Origin: Clostridiales bacterium UBA4706
GTDB taxonomy: Bacteria > Bacillota > Clostridia > Oscillospirales > Oscillospiraceae
Assembly (NCBI GenBank): GCA_002404605.1
Contig: DHKA01000070.1
Span: 1 to 43,596, forward strand
DNA length: 43,596 bases
Direction of reading: 5' to 3'
The notes below the pieces were generated by a model. The model did no database searches, was not told where the DNA came from, and saw only the letters and a list, made by a program, of their open reading frames with translations. The translations under genes and the position numbers were made by a program. Of this stretch, positions 32,581-39,224 are shown piece by piece; the stretch's first letter is position 1, and every line of letters begins with the position of its first letter.

Positions 32581-32609
32581 ACTATACCGCAGATTCATTA
32601 AGTTATCAA
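32581..32609 (-). promoter_or_regulatory. sigma-A promoter of the spoIIM-like-xerD operon
   Basis: On the minus strand TTGATA (32609-32604), 17 nt, TATAGT (32586-32581). Predicted start is about 32574, a leader of about 60 nt. Confidence 0.75.
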
Positions 32610-32651
32610 TCCTTTTTTCCGTGATTTTGGAACTTTGTGAATTATGTCTAT

Positions 32652-32679
32652 ATTTTATGTAAACTATATTATGTTATCT
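32652..32679 (+). other. possible dif-like Xer site (weak)
   Basis: A 28-nt frame of 11+6+11: left arm ATTTTATGTAA, centre ACTATA, right arm TTATGTTATCT. By my alignment it agrees with the Firmicute dif consensus I recall at 20 of 28 positions. An exact TTATGTAAACT, the consensus XerD-side half, starts at 32655 but without a good left partner. It lies upstream of xerD. AT-rich sequence makes chance likely. Confidence 0.2.
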
Positions 32680-32697
32680 TTTGCAACTGCGCACGGG

Positions 32698-32723
32698 AAA
32701 ACCCTTGAAATTCAAGGGCTTTT
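32698..32723. terminator. terminator of the TIGR04086 gene
   Basis: Stem CCCTTGAA / TTCAAGGG (32702-32709 with 32711-32718) flanked by A4 and CTTTT, readable in both directions; on the minus strand it ends the TIGR04086 transcript. Confidence 0.7.
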
Positions 32724-32807
32724 CACCGTATTTTGCGATTACATCTTGTAATTTCCCCAAGATATTGGCGAACATGCTTCGTTTATGTCAACTCCGGTGC
32801 GCGATTC

Positions 32808-33230
32808 CTATTTGTAATACGGAGCCCGTTTCTTTTGCGATTTTTTGTTATTTTTGTTCATTTTTATGAAATACACGATTGACATGACCGCCGTCATAAC
32901 GCACAGCGTTTTCAAAACGCAACCGAAATTCCAATCTTTCATCGGGATGCAGGCTCCAATCAGAAGCAAAATCAGCACCGCAGTGATCGCAGAAAGCGGG
33001 ATATACGCATACCCTAACCTTCTCCTTGAATAGAATACGCATTCCGATATCAGAGCTGCAAGGCCGGCGCAGGCAAGAGCAGAGAGATACGTGGAGCCTT
33101 CCGGCAGCACCCCCTCCCGGATCAGCAGCGCTGCCGGAAAAAGAAGGAGGAGCGATCCCCCCGCCATCACGCTTCCCGAGCGAACGGCGTCAATGACCTG
33201 TCCTCTTCGATTCGGCTGTTGTTTGACCAT
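32808..33230 (-). CDS. TIGR04086 family (YrzE-like) membrane protein
   Basis: 140 residues with four hydrophobic segments and a very basic C-terminal tail (KMNKNNKKSQKKRAP). Length, topology and position next to yajC-tgt-queA match the TIGR04086/YrzE family, of unknown function. The ATG at 33230 directly follows the T-run of a strong hairpin (33231-33284) whose right arm holds its only candidate ribosome-binding site, GGGGGTG. Confidence 0.75.
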   Translation of the reverse strand: MVKQQPNRRGQVIDAVRSGSVMAGGSLLLLFPAALLIREGVLPEGSTYLSALACAGLAALISECVFYSRRRLGYAYIPLSAITAVLILLLIGACIPMKDWNFGCVLKTLCVMTAVMSIVYFIKMNKNNKKSQKKRAPYYK

Positions 33231-33284
33231 AAAAACACCCCCGCAGATAAGTATGTTCATACTTATTCCTGCGGGGGTGTTTTT
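33231..33284 (-). terminator. strong terminator-like hairpin after yajC abutting the next start codon
   Basis: 16-bp outer stem (33284-33269 with 33246-33231) and a 9-bp inner stem ATAAGTATG/CATACTTAT with 2-nt loop, ending in TTTTT directly before ATG (33230-33228). It should end most yajC transcripts, and readthrough RNA would have the next gene's ribosome-binding site paired. Confidence 0.88.
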
Positions 33285-33307
33285 ATTACGCCTTGTGTCG
33301 GACGCGA

Positions 33308-33712
33308 TCAGTTGCCCAGAGACTCCTCGGAATCGGAAGTTTCCTTGTTGGCGCCCTTGCCTTCGTTGCTGGAAACAGCCCACTTGGTAATTTCGATGCG
33401 GACGCGGTCTTCACCGGTCTCAAAGGTGAGCTTGTCGCTGGTGACGTGGACGACCTTGCCGACCATGCCGCCGATGGTGACGATCTTATCGCCGACTTCA
33501 ATGCTGTCACGCATCTCCTGCGCTTTTTTCTTGCGCTTCTTTTCGGGGACGATCATCAGGAAGTAGAACACAGCGATGATGACGACCATCATAACGATGC
33601 TCGTAATGCCGCTGGCGCCGGTAGCGGTTCCGTCCGCCGAGGCCATATTGCAGCCGGCAAACGCGAACATGGCAAAAATCACGCCAAGAACAGTTGCAAG
33701 GATCTTTTTCAT
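33308..33712 (-). CDS. yajC: preprotein translocase accessory subunit YajC, with lipobox
   Basis: 134 residues. The YajC core is clear: membrane span (about 38-55), IVPEKKRKKKAQEMRDSIEVGDKIVTIGGMVGKVV. Unlike ordinary YajC (one N-terminal span, about 90-110 aa) there is an extra N-terminal signal peptide ending in FAGC (C21), a lipobox-like motif, and a Gly/Thr/Ser-rich spacer before the span; the tail is charged. It is preceded by its own promoter and follows tgt, as in many Firmicutes. Confidence 0.92.
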   Translation of the reverse strand: MKKILATVLGVIFAMFAFAGCNMASADGTATGASGITSIVMMVVIIAVFYFLMIVPEKKRKKKAQEMRDSIEVGDKIVTIGGMVGKVVHVTSDKLTFETGEDRVRIEITKWAVSSNEGKGANKETSDSEESLGN

Positions 33713-33745
33713 GGGTTAACCCTCCAATGTAAATTACAATTACTG

Positions 33746-33774
33746 ATTATACCGATGTTTTTCAATAAAAGCAA
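33746..33774 (-). promoter_or_regulatory. sigma-A promoter of yajC
   Basis: On the minus strand TTGCTT (33774-33769), 17 nt, perfect TATAAT (33751-33746), in the gap between tgt and yajC. Predicted start is about 33739. Confidence 0.8.
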
Positions 33775-33779
33775 GAGAA

Positions 33780-34910
33780 TTATATCCTCTTATCCAACTT
33801 TTCGACATACCGTTCGTGAAACACCTGATACTTCCCCTCGTCGAGCGCTGTACGAATCTTTTCCATCAGGGAATTATAGAAATAGAGATTGTGCATCACG
33901 CAGAAGCGAAGCGCCAGGATCTCTTCTGCCTTCATCAGATGGCGAAGATACGCACGGCTGTATTTGCGGCAGACCGGGCAATGGCACTCGGGATCGATCG
34001 AACGCTCATCGCGCGCATACTTCTCGTTCTTGATGTTGATGACGCCTTCCCACGTATAGAGGTGTCCGTGGCGCCCGTTGCGGGCCGGCATCACGCAGTC
34101 AAAAAAGTCCACGCCGCGGTACACCGCCTCAATGATGTTCCCCGGTGTTCCAACCCCCATGAGATAGCGCGGCTTATCCTGCGGCATATATTCCTCGACG
34201 GCAGAAATGGTATCGTACATTTCCGCAGCGGTCTCCCCCACCGCAAGTCCGCCGATGGCATAGCCGGAGAGATCAAGCTCCGCGATCTGCTGCATGTGGC
34301 GGACGCGGAGATCGTGATACACCGCGCCCTGGTTGATGCCCCAGAGCACCTGTCCGGGATTGACGGCGTTGTCCTCCGAGGTGTAGCGTGCGAGCGCATC
34401 CTTGCATCGGGCGAGCCAGCGCACCGTGCGGTCGCACGACGCTTCGCAGTACTCCCGCGGCGCCGGAATGCCGACGCACTCGTCAAACGCCATGGCGATA
34501 TCTGAGCCGAGATTGGCCTGAATGCGCATACTCTCCTCCGGCCCCATAAAGATATGACGGCCGTCCACGTGGGAATTGAAGTATACGCCCTCTTCCTTGA
34601 TCTTGCGCAGCTGCGCAAGAGAGAATATCTGGAATCCGCCGGAGTCGGTCAAGATCGGCCCGTCCCAGCGCATGAATTTGTGCAGCCCGCCCATATCGCG
34701 GATCAGCTCGTCGCCCGGGCGGACGTGCAGATGGTAGGTGTTGGAAAGCTCAACCTGACAGCCGATCTCCCGGAGGTCGTCTGCGGAGAGGCCGCCCTTG
34801 ATCGCCGCCTGCGTGCCGACGTTCATAAATACCGGCGTCTGCACCGTGCCGTGCGGCGTGGTGTATTCGCCCCGGCGGGCATGCCCCTCGAGCTTGATTC
34901 TTTTATACAT
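33780..34910 (-). CDS. tgt: queuine tRNA-ribosyltransferase
   Basis: 376 residues. Exchanges G34 for preQ1 in tRNAs with GUN anticodons. Catalytic Asp motifs ILTDSGGFQIFSL and VDFFDCVMPARNGRHG; substrate pocket GGLAVGE; C-terminal zinc site CHCPVC...H (Cys-x-Cys-x2-Cys with a later His). It starts 15 nt after the queA stop, forming queA-tgt. Confidence 0.97.
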   Translation of the reverse strand: MYKRIKLEGHARRGEYTTPHGTVQTPVFMNVGTQAAIKGGLSADDLREIGCQVELSNTYHLHVRPGDELIRDMGGLHKFMRWDGPILTDSGGFQIFSLAQLRKIKEEGVYFNSHVDGRHIFMGPEESMRIQANLGSDIAMAFDECVGIPAPREYCEASCDRTVRWLARCKDALARYTSEDNAVNPGQVLWGINQGAVYHDLRVRHMQQIAELDLSGYAIGGLAVGETAAEMYDTISAVEEYMPQDKPRYLMGVGTPGNIIEAVYRGVDFFDCVMPARNGRHGHLYTWEGVINIKNEKYARDERSIDPECHCPVCRKYSRAYLRHLMKAEEILALRFCVMHNLYFYNSLMEKIRTALDEGKYQVFHERYVEKLDKRI

Positions 34911-34925
34911 TCTCCTTTATTCCTT

Positions 34926-35948
34926 TCAGTGAATAAACATCGCGTCGCCGAAGGAGAAAAAGCGGTATCGTTCCTTTACCGCTTCCTCGTAAGTACGCAG
35001 GACGTTTTCGCGCCCGGCGAGTGCAGAGACAAGCATGATGAGCGTGCTCTCCGGCAGATGGAAATTGGTCACGAGCGCGTCAATGGCTTTAAAGCGGTAG
35101 CCTGGATAGATGAAAATGTCCGTCCATCCGCTTTTTGGCTGCAAGATGCCGTCTTCGCCGGTGAAGCTCTCAAGCGTCCGGCAGGACGTCGTACCGACAG
35201 ATATTACGCGCCCGCCGTTCGCGTGCGTGCGGTTTACGATGTCCGCCGTCTCCTGGCTCACCATACAGAACTCCGCGTGCATCGGGTGGTCCTCGATGTT
35301 GTCCTCTTTTACCGGGCGGAATGTGCCAAGTCCGACATGCAGCGTGACATACGCAAGTGAAACGCCCTTGTCGGCGATACGCTGCAAAAGCTCCGGCGTA
35401 AAGTGCAGTCCCGCCGTCGGCGCTGCTGCGGAACCTGGGTCGCGGGAATATACCGTCTGGTAACGCTCCTTGTCCGCCAGCTCTTCCTTGATATATGGCG
35501 GCAGCGGCATTTTGCCGAGCCTGTCCAAAAGTTCGAGGAAAATACCGTCATAGGTAAAATGCAGCACTTTGTTGCCGTCCGCTTCCGCACGGATGACCTC
35601 CGCCGTCAGCTCTCCGTTGCCAAAGGAGATATGTGTTCCGGGCTGTGTTTTGCGCCCCGGTCGGGTAAGGCATTCCCAGTCCCCGCCGCCGAGGTCATGC
35701 AGCAGCACGACCTCCACGCTGCCGCCCGTCGGCCGCGTGCCGAAGAGCCGCGCCGGGATCACGCGGGAATCGTTCATCACGAGACAGTCGCCCTCGTTAA
35801 GGAAGTCCGGAAGCTCGTGAAAGATGTGGTGCTCGACAGCGCCGGTGCGCTTGTCCAGCGTCAAAAGGCGCGAGGAGTCACGCCGCTCCAGTGGCGTCTG
35901 GGCAATAAGCTCCGGGGGAAGATCATAAAAAAAGTCCGATTTTTTCAA
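34926..35948 (-). CDS. queA: S-adenosylmethionine:tRNA ribosyltransferase-isomerase
   Basis: 340 residues. Turns preQ1-34 in tRNA into epoxyqueuosine using the ribosyl group of SAM. Family blocks: FFYDLPPELIAQTPLERRD-SRLL at the N-terminus, NDSRVIPARLFG, and GLHFTPELL. The start is TTG (35948) with a TGGAG site 5 nt upstream. Transcribed from a promoter overlapping that of dapA (36043-36071). Confidence 0.97.
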   Translation of the reverse strand: MKKSDFFYDLPPELIAQTPLERRDSSRLLTLDKRTGAVEHHIFHELPDFLNEGDCLVMNDSRVIPARLFGTRPTGGSVEVVLLHDLGGGDWECLTRPGRKTQPGTHISFGNGELTAEVIRAEADGNKVLHFTYDGIFLELLDRLGKMPLPPYIKEELADKERYQTVYSRDPGSAAAPTAGLHFTPELLQRIADKGVSLAYVTLHVGLGTFRPVKEDNIEDHPMHAEFCMVSQETADIVNRTHANGGRVISVGTTSCRTLESFTGEDGILQPKSGWTDIFIYPGYRFKAIDALVTNFHLPESTLIMLVSALAGRENVLRTYEEAVKERYRFFSFGDAMFIH

Positions 35949-36003
35949 GATTACTCCATCTGCCGGGATATTCCGGCTGCTGTGTTTTGCTGCCGTGCTT
36001 GCC

Positions 36004-36032
36004 TTGACGGGAGTACGGCAGAGTGTTATTAT
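36004..36032 (+). promoter_or_regulatory. sigma-A promoter of dapA
   Basis: TTGACG (36004-36009), 17 nt, TATTAT (36027-36032). Predicted start is about 36039, leaving a 160-nt leader before the dapA ATG. Confidence 0.75.
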
Positions 36033-36042
36033 ACTTTAAAAT

Positions 36043-36071
36043 ATTATATACATGTTCCGCTCCCTTTGCAA
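36043..36071 (-). promoter_or_regulatory. sigma-A promoter of queA-tgt
   Basis: On the minus strand TTGCAA (36071-36066), 17 nt, perfect TATAAT (36048-36043). Predicted start is about 36036, within a few bases of the opposing dapA start, so the two promoters lie back to back over each other's transcribed strand. Confidence 0.8.
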
Positions 36072-36107
36072 CCGCAAAAGCGCCGAACTTCCGCGCACCG
36101 CGGCCTG

Positions 36108-36141
36108 TCCCGCTGCATACAATGGCACGGGAGTAGTTTTT
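36108..36141 (+). promoter_or_regulatory. attenuator-like hairpin in the dapA leader
   Basis: Stem TCCCG(c)TGC / GCACGGGA (36108-36116 with 36125-36132, one bulged C) followed four bases later by TTTTT (36137-36141). An upstream CTCCCTTTGC (36060-36069) could pair with GCACGGGAG instead, giving a mutually exclusive structure. A further hairpin TACCGCA/TGCGGTA (36156-36175) precedes the ribosome-binding site. No known riboswitch class recognised. Confidence 0.4.
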
Positions 36142-36198
36142 GCCGTTCCCTTCCCTACCGCACGCCGTTGCGGTACGGACCGGCAGAAAGGACGGAAC

Positions 36199-37083
36199 AT
36201 GAAAAAACCTGTTTTTACCGGCAGCGCGACCGCGCTCGTCACGCCGTTCACCGATCGGGGCGTGGACTACGACCGTCTCGCCGCGGCGATCGACCGGCAG
36301 GCGGAAGGAGGCACTGCCGCCATCGTCGTGTGCGGCACAACCGGGGAGACTTCGACGCTCTCGGAGGCCGAGCGAGCTTCCCTTATCGAGTTCTCCGTAG
36401 TATATACCCGTTCCCGCATGAAAGTGATCGCCGGGATCGGCGGCAACGATACGCTTGCTGCGGCAAATGCGGCCCGGCGCGCCGAACGGCTCGGGGCGGA
36501 CGCACTGCTTCTTACGACGCCCTATTATAACAAGGCGAGCTCCGCCGGGATCGTCCGGCATTTCACATATGTGGCAGAGCATTCCGAACTGCCACTCATC
36601 GTATACAACATTCCCGGACGCACCGGTGTTTTCTGCACGCCGGAACACTACGCGCGTTTGGCGGAGATCTCCCGCATCAACGGCGTAAAGGAAGCCTCCG
36701 GCGACATTTCCCTCGTCTCCCGAACGCGGCATCTCTGCGGTGATGCGCTGAACATCTGGAGCGGAAACGACGATCAGACGCTGCCCATCCTCGCGCTCGG
36801 AGCAAAGGGCGTGATCTCGGTTACATCGAACATCGTGCCGCAGGTCATGGCGACGCTCTGCGCCGCGGCGCTCAGCGGCGATTTTTTTACGGCCCGCGCC
36901 CTGCACGAAGCCTACGCCGGGCTTTTTGACGCGCTTTTCCTTGAGGTCAATCCCATCCCAGTTAAGGCCGCGATGCAGATGCTCGGTTGGGATTCCGGGC
37001 GGCTGCGGCTCCCGCTCTGCCCAATGACAGAGGAAAATGCCGCAAGGATGCAACAGTGCTTGGAGAGCTTACAGCTTCTCTGA
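36199..37083 (+). CDS. dapA: 4-hydroxy-tetrahydrodipicolinate synthase
   Basis: 294 residues, TIM-barrel class I aldolase of the lysine/diaminopimelate pathway; it also supplies the precursor of dipicolinate in spores. Motifs: CGTTGETSTL (Thr-Thr of the active site), VYNIPGRTG (catalytic Tyr) and GVKEASGD (Schiff-base Lys). The frame is open from 36052, but the ATG at 36199 has an AAAGGA site and gives the family length. NAL/DHDPS relatives with other substrates are possible but less likely. Confidence 0.92.
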   Translation: MKKPVFTGSATALVTPFTDRGVDYDRLAAAIDRQAEGGTAAIVVCGTTGETSTLSEAERASLIEFSVVYTRSRMKVIAGIGGNDTLAAANAARRAERLGADALLLTTPYYNKASSAGIVRHFTYVAEHSELPLIVYNIPGRTGVFCTPEHYARLAEISRINGVKEASGDISLVSRTRHLCGDALNIWSGNDDQTLPILALGAKGVISVTSNIVPQVMATLCAAALSGDFFTARALHEAYAGLFDALFLEVNPIPVKAAMQMLGWDSGRLRLPLCPMTEENAARMQQCLESLQLL

Positions 37084-37112
37084 TATCATAGATTACGAAA
37101 GCGAGTATTCCC

Positions 37113-38348
37113 ATGAAGCGAATTTCGACCCTGCTGTTATGCGCTGTTTTTCTTTTTACGCTGATTGTGCCGGTATATGCTGCGGAGACGGAACCCTACA
37201 GCCTGCGTGTATCCAAATACTGCGAAGCCGCCTCGATGTCGGACTATCGGGAGCTCTTCCGCGATGCAGAAAGCGGCGGGATCAGTGCCTCGCTGAGTCG
37301 TGCCGCGCTCGCCGGCATCCTGTACCGCATTTACGGAAGCGCGGAAGACGCCGAAACGATCCCGTCGGACGTAGACGCCTCGCAGTGGTACGCCGCCGGG
37401 ACCGCGTGGGCCGTAAAGAAAAATATCGTTCCGCACGATGCGAACGGCACCTTTCGTCCCGGCGATCCCGTCACGCGCGAAACGCTTCTTGTGACGCTCT
37501 ATCGCTGCGCCAATGCCTACGGCATATCGCTTCCCGCAATCAATCCGTGGTTCACCTTTCTTGACGGCGGGCTAATGACGCCGGAGGCGCAGACGGCCGC
37601 CTTCACGCTGCAGCGTGCCGGCGTGCTGATCGAGGATACGGACGGATACTTTCATTATAAAAACACCGTATCTCTCGCCGAAGGCGAAGAGGCCATCCTC
37701 CGCTTTCTGGGCACGCAGAAAAATATTCTGACCGCCCTTCCCGTTTCCACGGTCGAGGAAAGCGAACCGGTATCGAACGATTGGTTTGATGATGCATGCT
37801 TCATCGGTCATTCGCAGATCGTCGGGATGCAGCGCTATTCCGGAATTTCCGGCCCCGACTACTACGCTGTTGTCGGCCACAAAGCGCAGGACGTTGTAGA
37901 TTACGGATTTTACCAACTGCCGGATGGCCGGTACGGTACGCTCAGCGACGGCTTGCACAGCAAGTCTTACGGAAAAGTTTACATAATGCTCGGCATCAAC
38001 GACAGTTCACTGGATGTGGACCGTGTGGAAAAGTTTATGAAGCCGATGCGAACGATCCTTGATCTTGTGAAGGAAACGCAGCCGGAGGCAAAGATCTATC
38101 TTCTCTCACTCGTCCCCGTTGGCCGCTATACGCCGATGAACGAACTATACAATCCCGACAGCACAGTATTCTATTCGCAGCTTGTTAAAACGCTCTCCCG
38201 TGAATACGATACGGAATACATTGATCTTTTCCGCATGATGTGCGATAAAGCCGGGTACTTTTTGAACAGCTTCAATTCCGGCGACGGGATACATATCCAG
38301 CCGGAGCGATATCCGGAGATCGTGGAGTATCTCAAGCGACACACATAA
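37113..38348 (+). CDS. secreted SLH-domain SGNH-hydrolase-like protein
   Basis: 411 residues: signal peptide (1-23), two SLH-like repeats (about 45-135; second with FRPGDPVTRETLLVTLYR) that would bind secondary cell-wall polymer, and a C-terminal SGNH/GDSL-type domain (about 225-411). The nucleophile block reads FIGHSQIVGM (S234) with His where GDSL enzymes usually have Asp; block III is LGIND and the C-terminal dyad block DGIHIQPE. It is probably a wall-attached esterase or deacetylase; substrate unknown. 29 nt after dapA, possibly by readthrough. Confidence 0.8.
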   Translation: MKRISTLLLCAVFLFTLIVPVYAAETEPYSLRVSKYCEAASMSDYRELFRDAESGGISASLSRAALAGILYRIYGSAEDAETIPSDVDASQWYAAGTAWAVKKNIVPHDANGTFRPGDPVTRETLLVTLYRCANAYGISLPAINPWFTFLDGGLMTPEAQTAAFTLQRAGVLIEDTDGYFHYKNTVSLAEGEEAILRFLGTQKNILTALPVSTVEESEPVSNDWFDDACFIGHSQIVGMQRYSGISGPDYYAVVGHKAQDVVDYGFYQLPDGRYGTLSDGLHSKSYGKVYIMLGINDSSLDVDRVEKFMKPMRTILDLVKETQPEAKIYLLSLVPVGRYTPMNELYNPDSTVFYSQLVKTLSREYDTEYIDLFRMMCDKAGYFLNSFNSGDGIHIQPERYPEIVEYLKRHT

Positions 38349-38365
38349 GGTGAATATAATTCGAA

Positions 38366-38393
38366 CCCCCGGCTGTCCGCGAACAGCCGGGGG
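38366..38393. terminator. GC-rich hairpin between convergent genes
   Basis: Perfect 11-bp stem CCCCCGGCTGT / ACAGCCGGGGG (38366-38376 with 38383-38393), 6-nt loop. Neither side has a clean T-run, so intrinsic termination may be partial. Confidence 0.6.
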
Positions 38394-38415
38394 CTCCTCT
38401 ATAAGTTTTCAGGGA

Positions 38416-39150
38416 TTATTCTTCGTTTTCCCAGTTGTGCCAGACGTTCTGGACATCCTCGTTATCGTCAAACATCTCGAGCATTTTGGACATATTCTTG
38501 ATATCGCCCTCGTCGGTGAGAGTGATATAGTTCTGCGGGACCATTTCCACCTGCGCAGAGAGCAGATGATACTTGGCAGAAAGCGCCTCGGCCACGGCTG
38601 CTACATCGTCCGGCTGGGTATAGACCGTGAAGATGCCCTCTTCCGCTTCGAGATCGTCCGCGCCGGCTTCCAGCGCAGCCTCGAAGACAGCTTCTTCGTC
38701 AAGATCCTCGTCCTCGTTATCGATCACGATGACGCCCTTCTTATCGAACGACCACGAAACGCAGCCCGCAGCGCCCATGTTTCCGCCGTATTTATCAAAA
38801 TAGTGACGAACATCGGACGCGGTGCGGTTGCGGTTATCTGTCATGGCGTCCACAATGATGGCGACGCCGGAAGGTCCGTAGCCTTCGTAGGTAACTCTTT
38901 CGTAGTTATCGGTCGCACCGCTGCCGAGCGCTTTTTCGATCGTGCGCTTGATGTTGTCGTTCGGCATATTGGTCGCCTTCGCCTTGGCGATGACCGCCGC
39001 GAGACGGGAGTTGTTCGCCGGATCGCCGCTGCCGCCTTCCTTGACGGCAACGATCATTTCACGGGCGATCTTGGTGAACGCCTGTGCGCGTTTGGCGTCC
39101 TGCGCGCCCTTGGTTTTCTGTATGTTATGCCACTTGGAATGTCCGGACAT
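38416..39150 (-). CDS. YebC/PmpR family protein
   Basis: 244 residues, full length. Opens MSGHSKWHNIQKTKGAQDAKR, followed by the family core (NNSRLAAVIAKAKATNMPNDNIKRTIEKALG) and the YEGYGPSGVAIIVDAMTDNRNRTASDVR block. YebC proteins were described as transcription regulators; more recent work on YebC-type proteins links them to translation through difficult peptide stretches. Own promoter at 39187-39215. Confidence 0.95.
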   Translation of the reverse strand: MSGHSKWHNIQKTKGAQDAKRAQAFTKIAREMIVAVKEGGSGDPANNSRLAAVIAKAKATNMPNDNIKRTIEKALGSGATDNYERVTYEGYGPSGVAIIVDAMTDNRNRTASDVRHYFDKYGGNMGAAGCVSWSFDKKGVIVIDNEDEDLDEEAVFEAALEAGADDLEAEEGIFTVYTQPDDVAAVAEALSAKYHLLSAQVEMVPQNYITLTDEGDIKNMSKMLEMFDDNEDVQNVWHNWENEE

Positions 39151-39186
39151 ACTGTAATTCCCCCAAACAAAAATACATTTGAAAGA

Positions 39187-39215
39187 ATTATAGCACTTTC
39201 GCGCACGGATGACAA
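39187..39215 (-). promoter_or_regulatory. sigma-A promoter of the yebC-like gene
   Basis: On the minus strand TTGTCA (39215-39210), 17 nt, perfect TATAAT (39192-39187). Predicted start is about 39180. Confidence 0.88.
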
Positions 39216-39224
39216 GAGCTTTCC

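Larger units (their letters stand above)
32513..32807. other. AT-rich gene-free region between spoIIM-like and TIGR04086 genes
   Basis: 295 nt holding the xerD operon promoter (32581-32609), an AT-rich dif-like stretch (32652-32679), a terminator (32698-32723), and a small inverted repeat ATTACA/TGTAAT (32738-32752). No convincing coding sequence. Confidence 0.6.

Noticed and set aside
32681..32869. 62-codon plus-strand ORF in the spoIIM-like/TIGR04086 gap
   Set aside because: No ribosome-binding site, overlaps a terminator and the antisense of a real gene, no recognisable composition.
36052..36198. 49-codon N-terminal extension of dapA
   Set aside because: Not homologous to DapA, rich in Arg/Cys/Pro, overlaps leader hairpins; the ATG at 36199 has a good ribosome-binding site and family length.
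36039..36198. Lysine riboswitch before dapA
   Set aside because: Leader lacks the recognisable L-box core and is short for the class; kept only as an unassigned attenuator-like leader.
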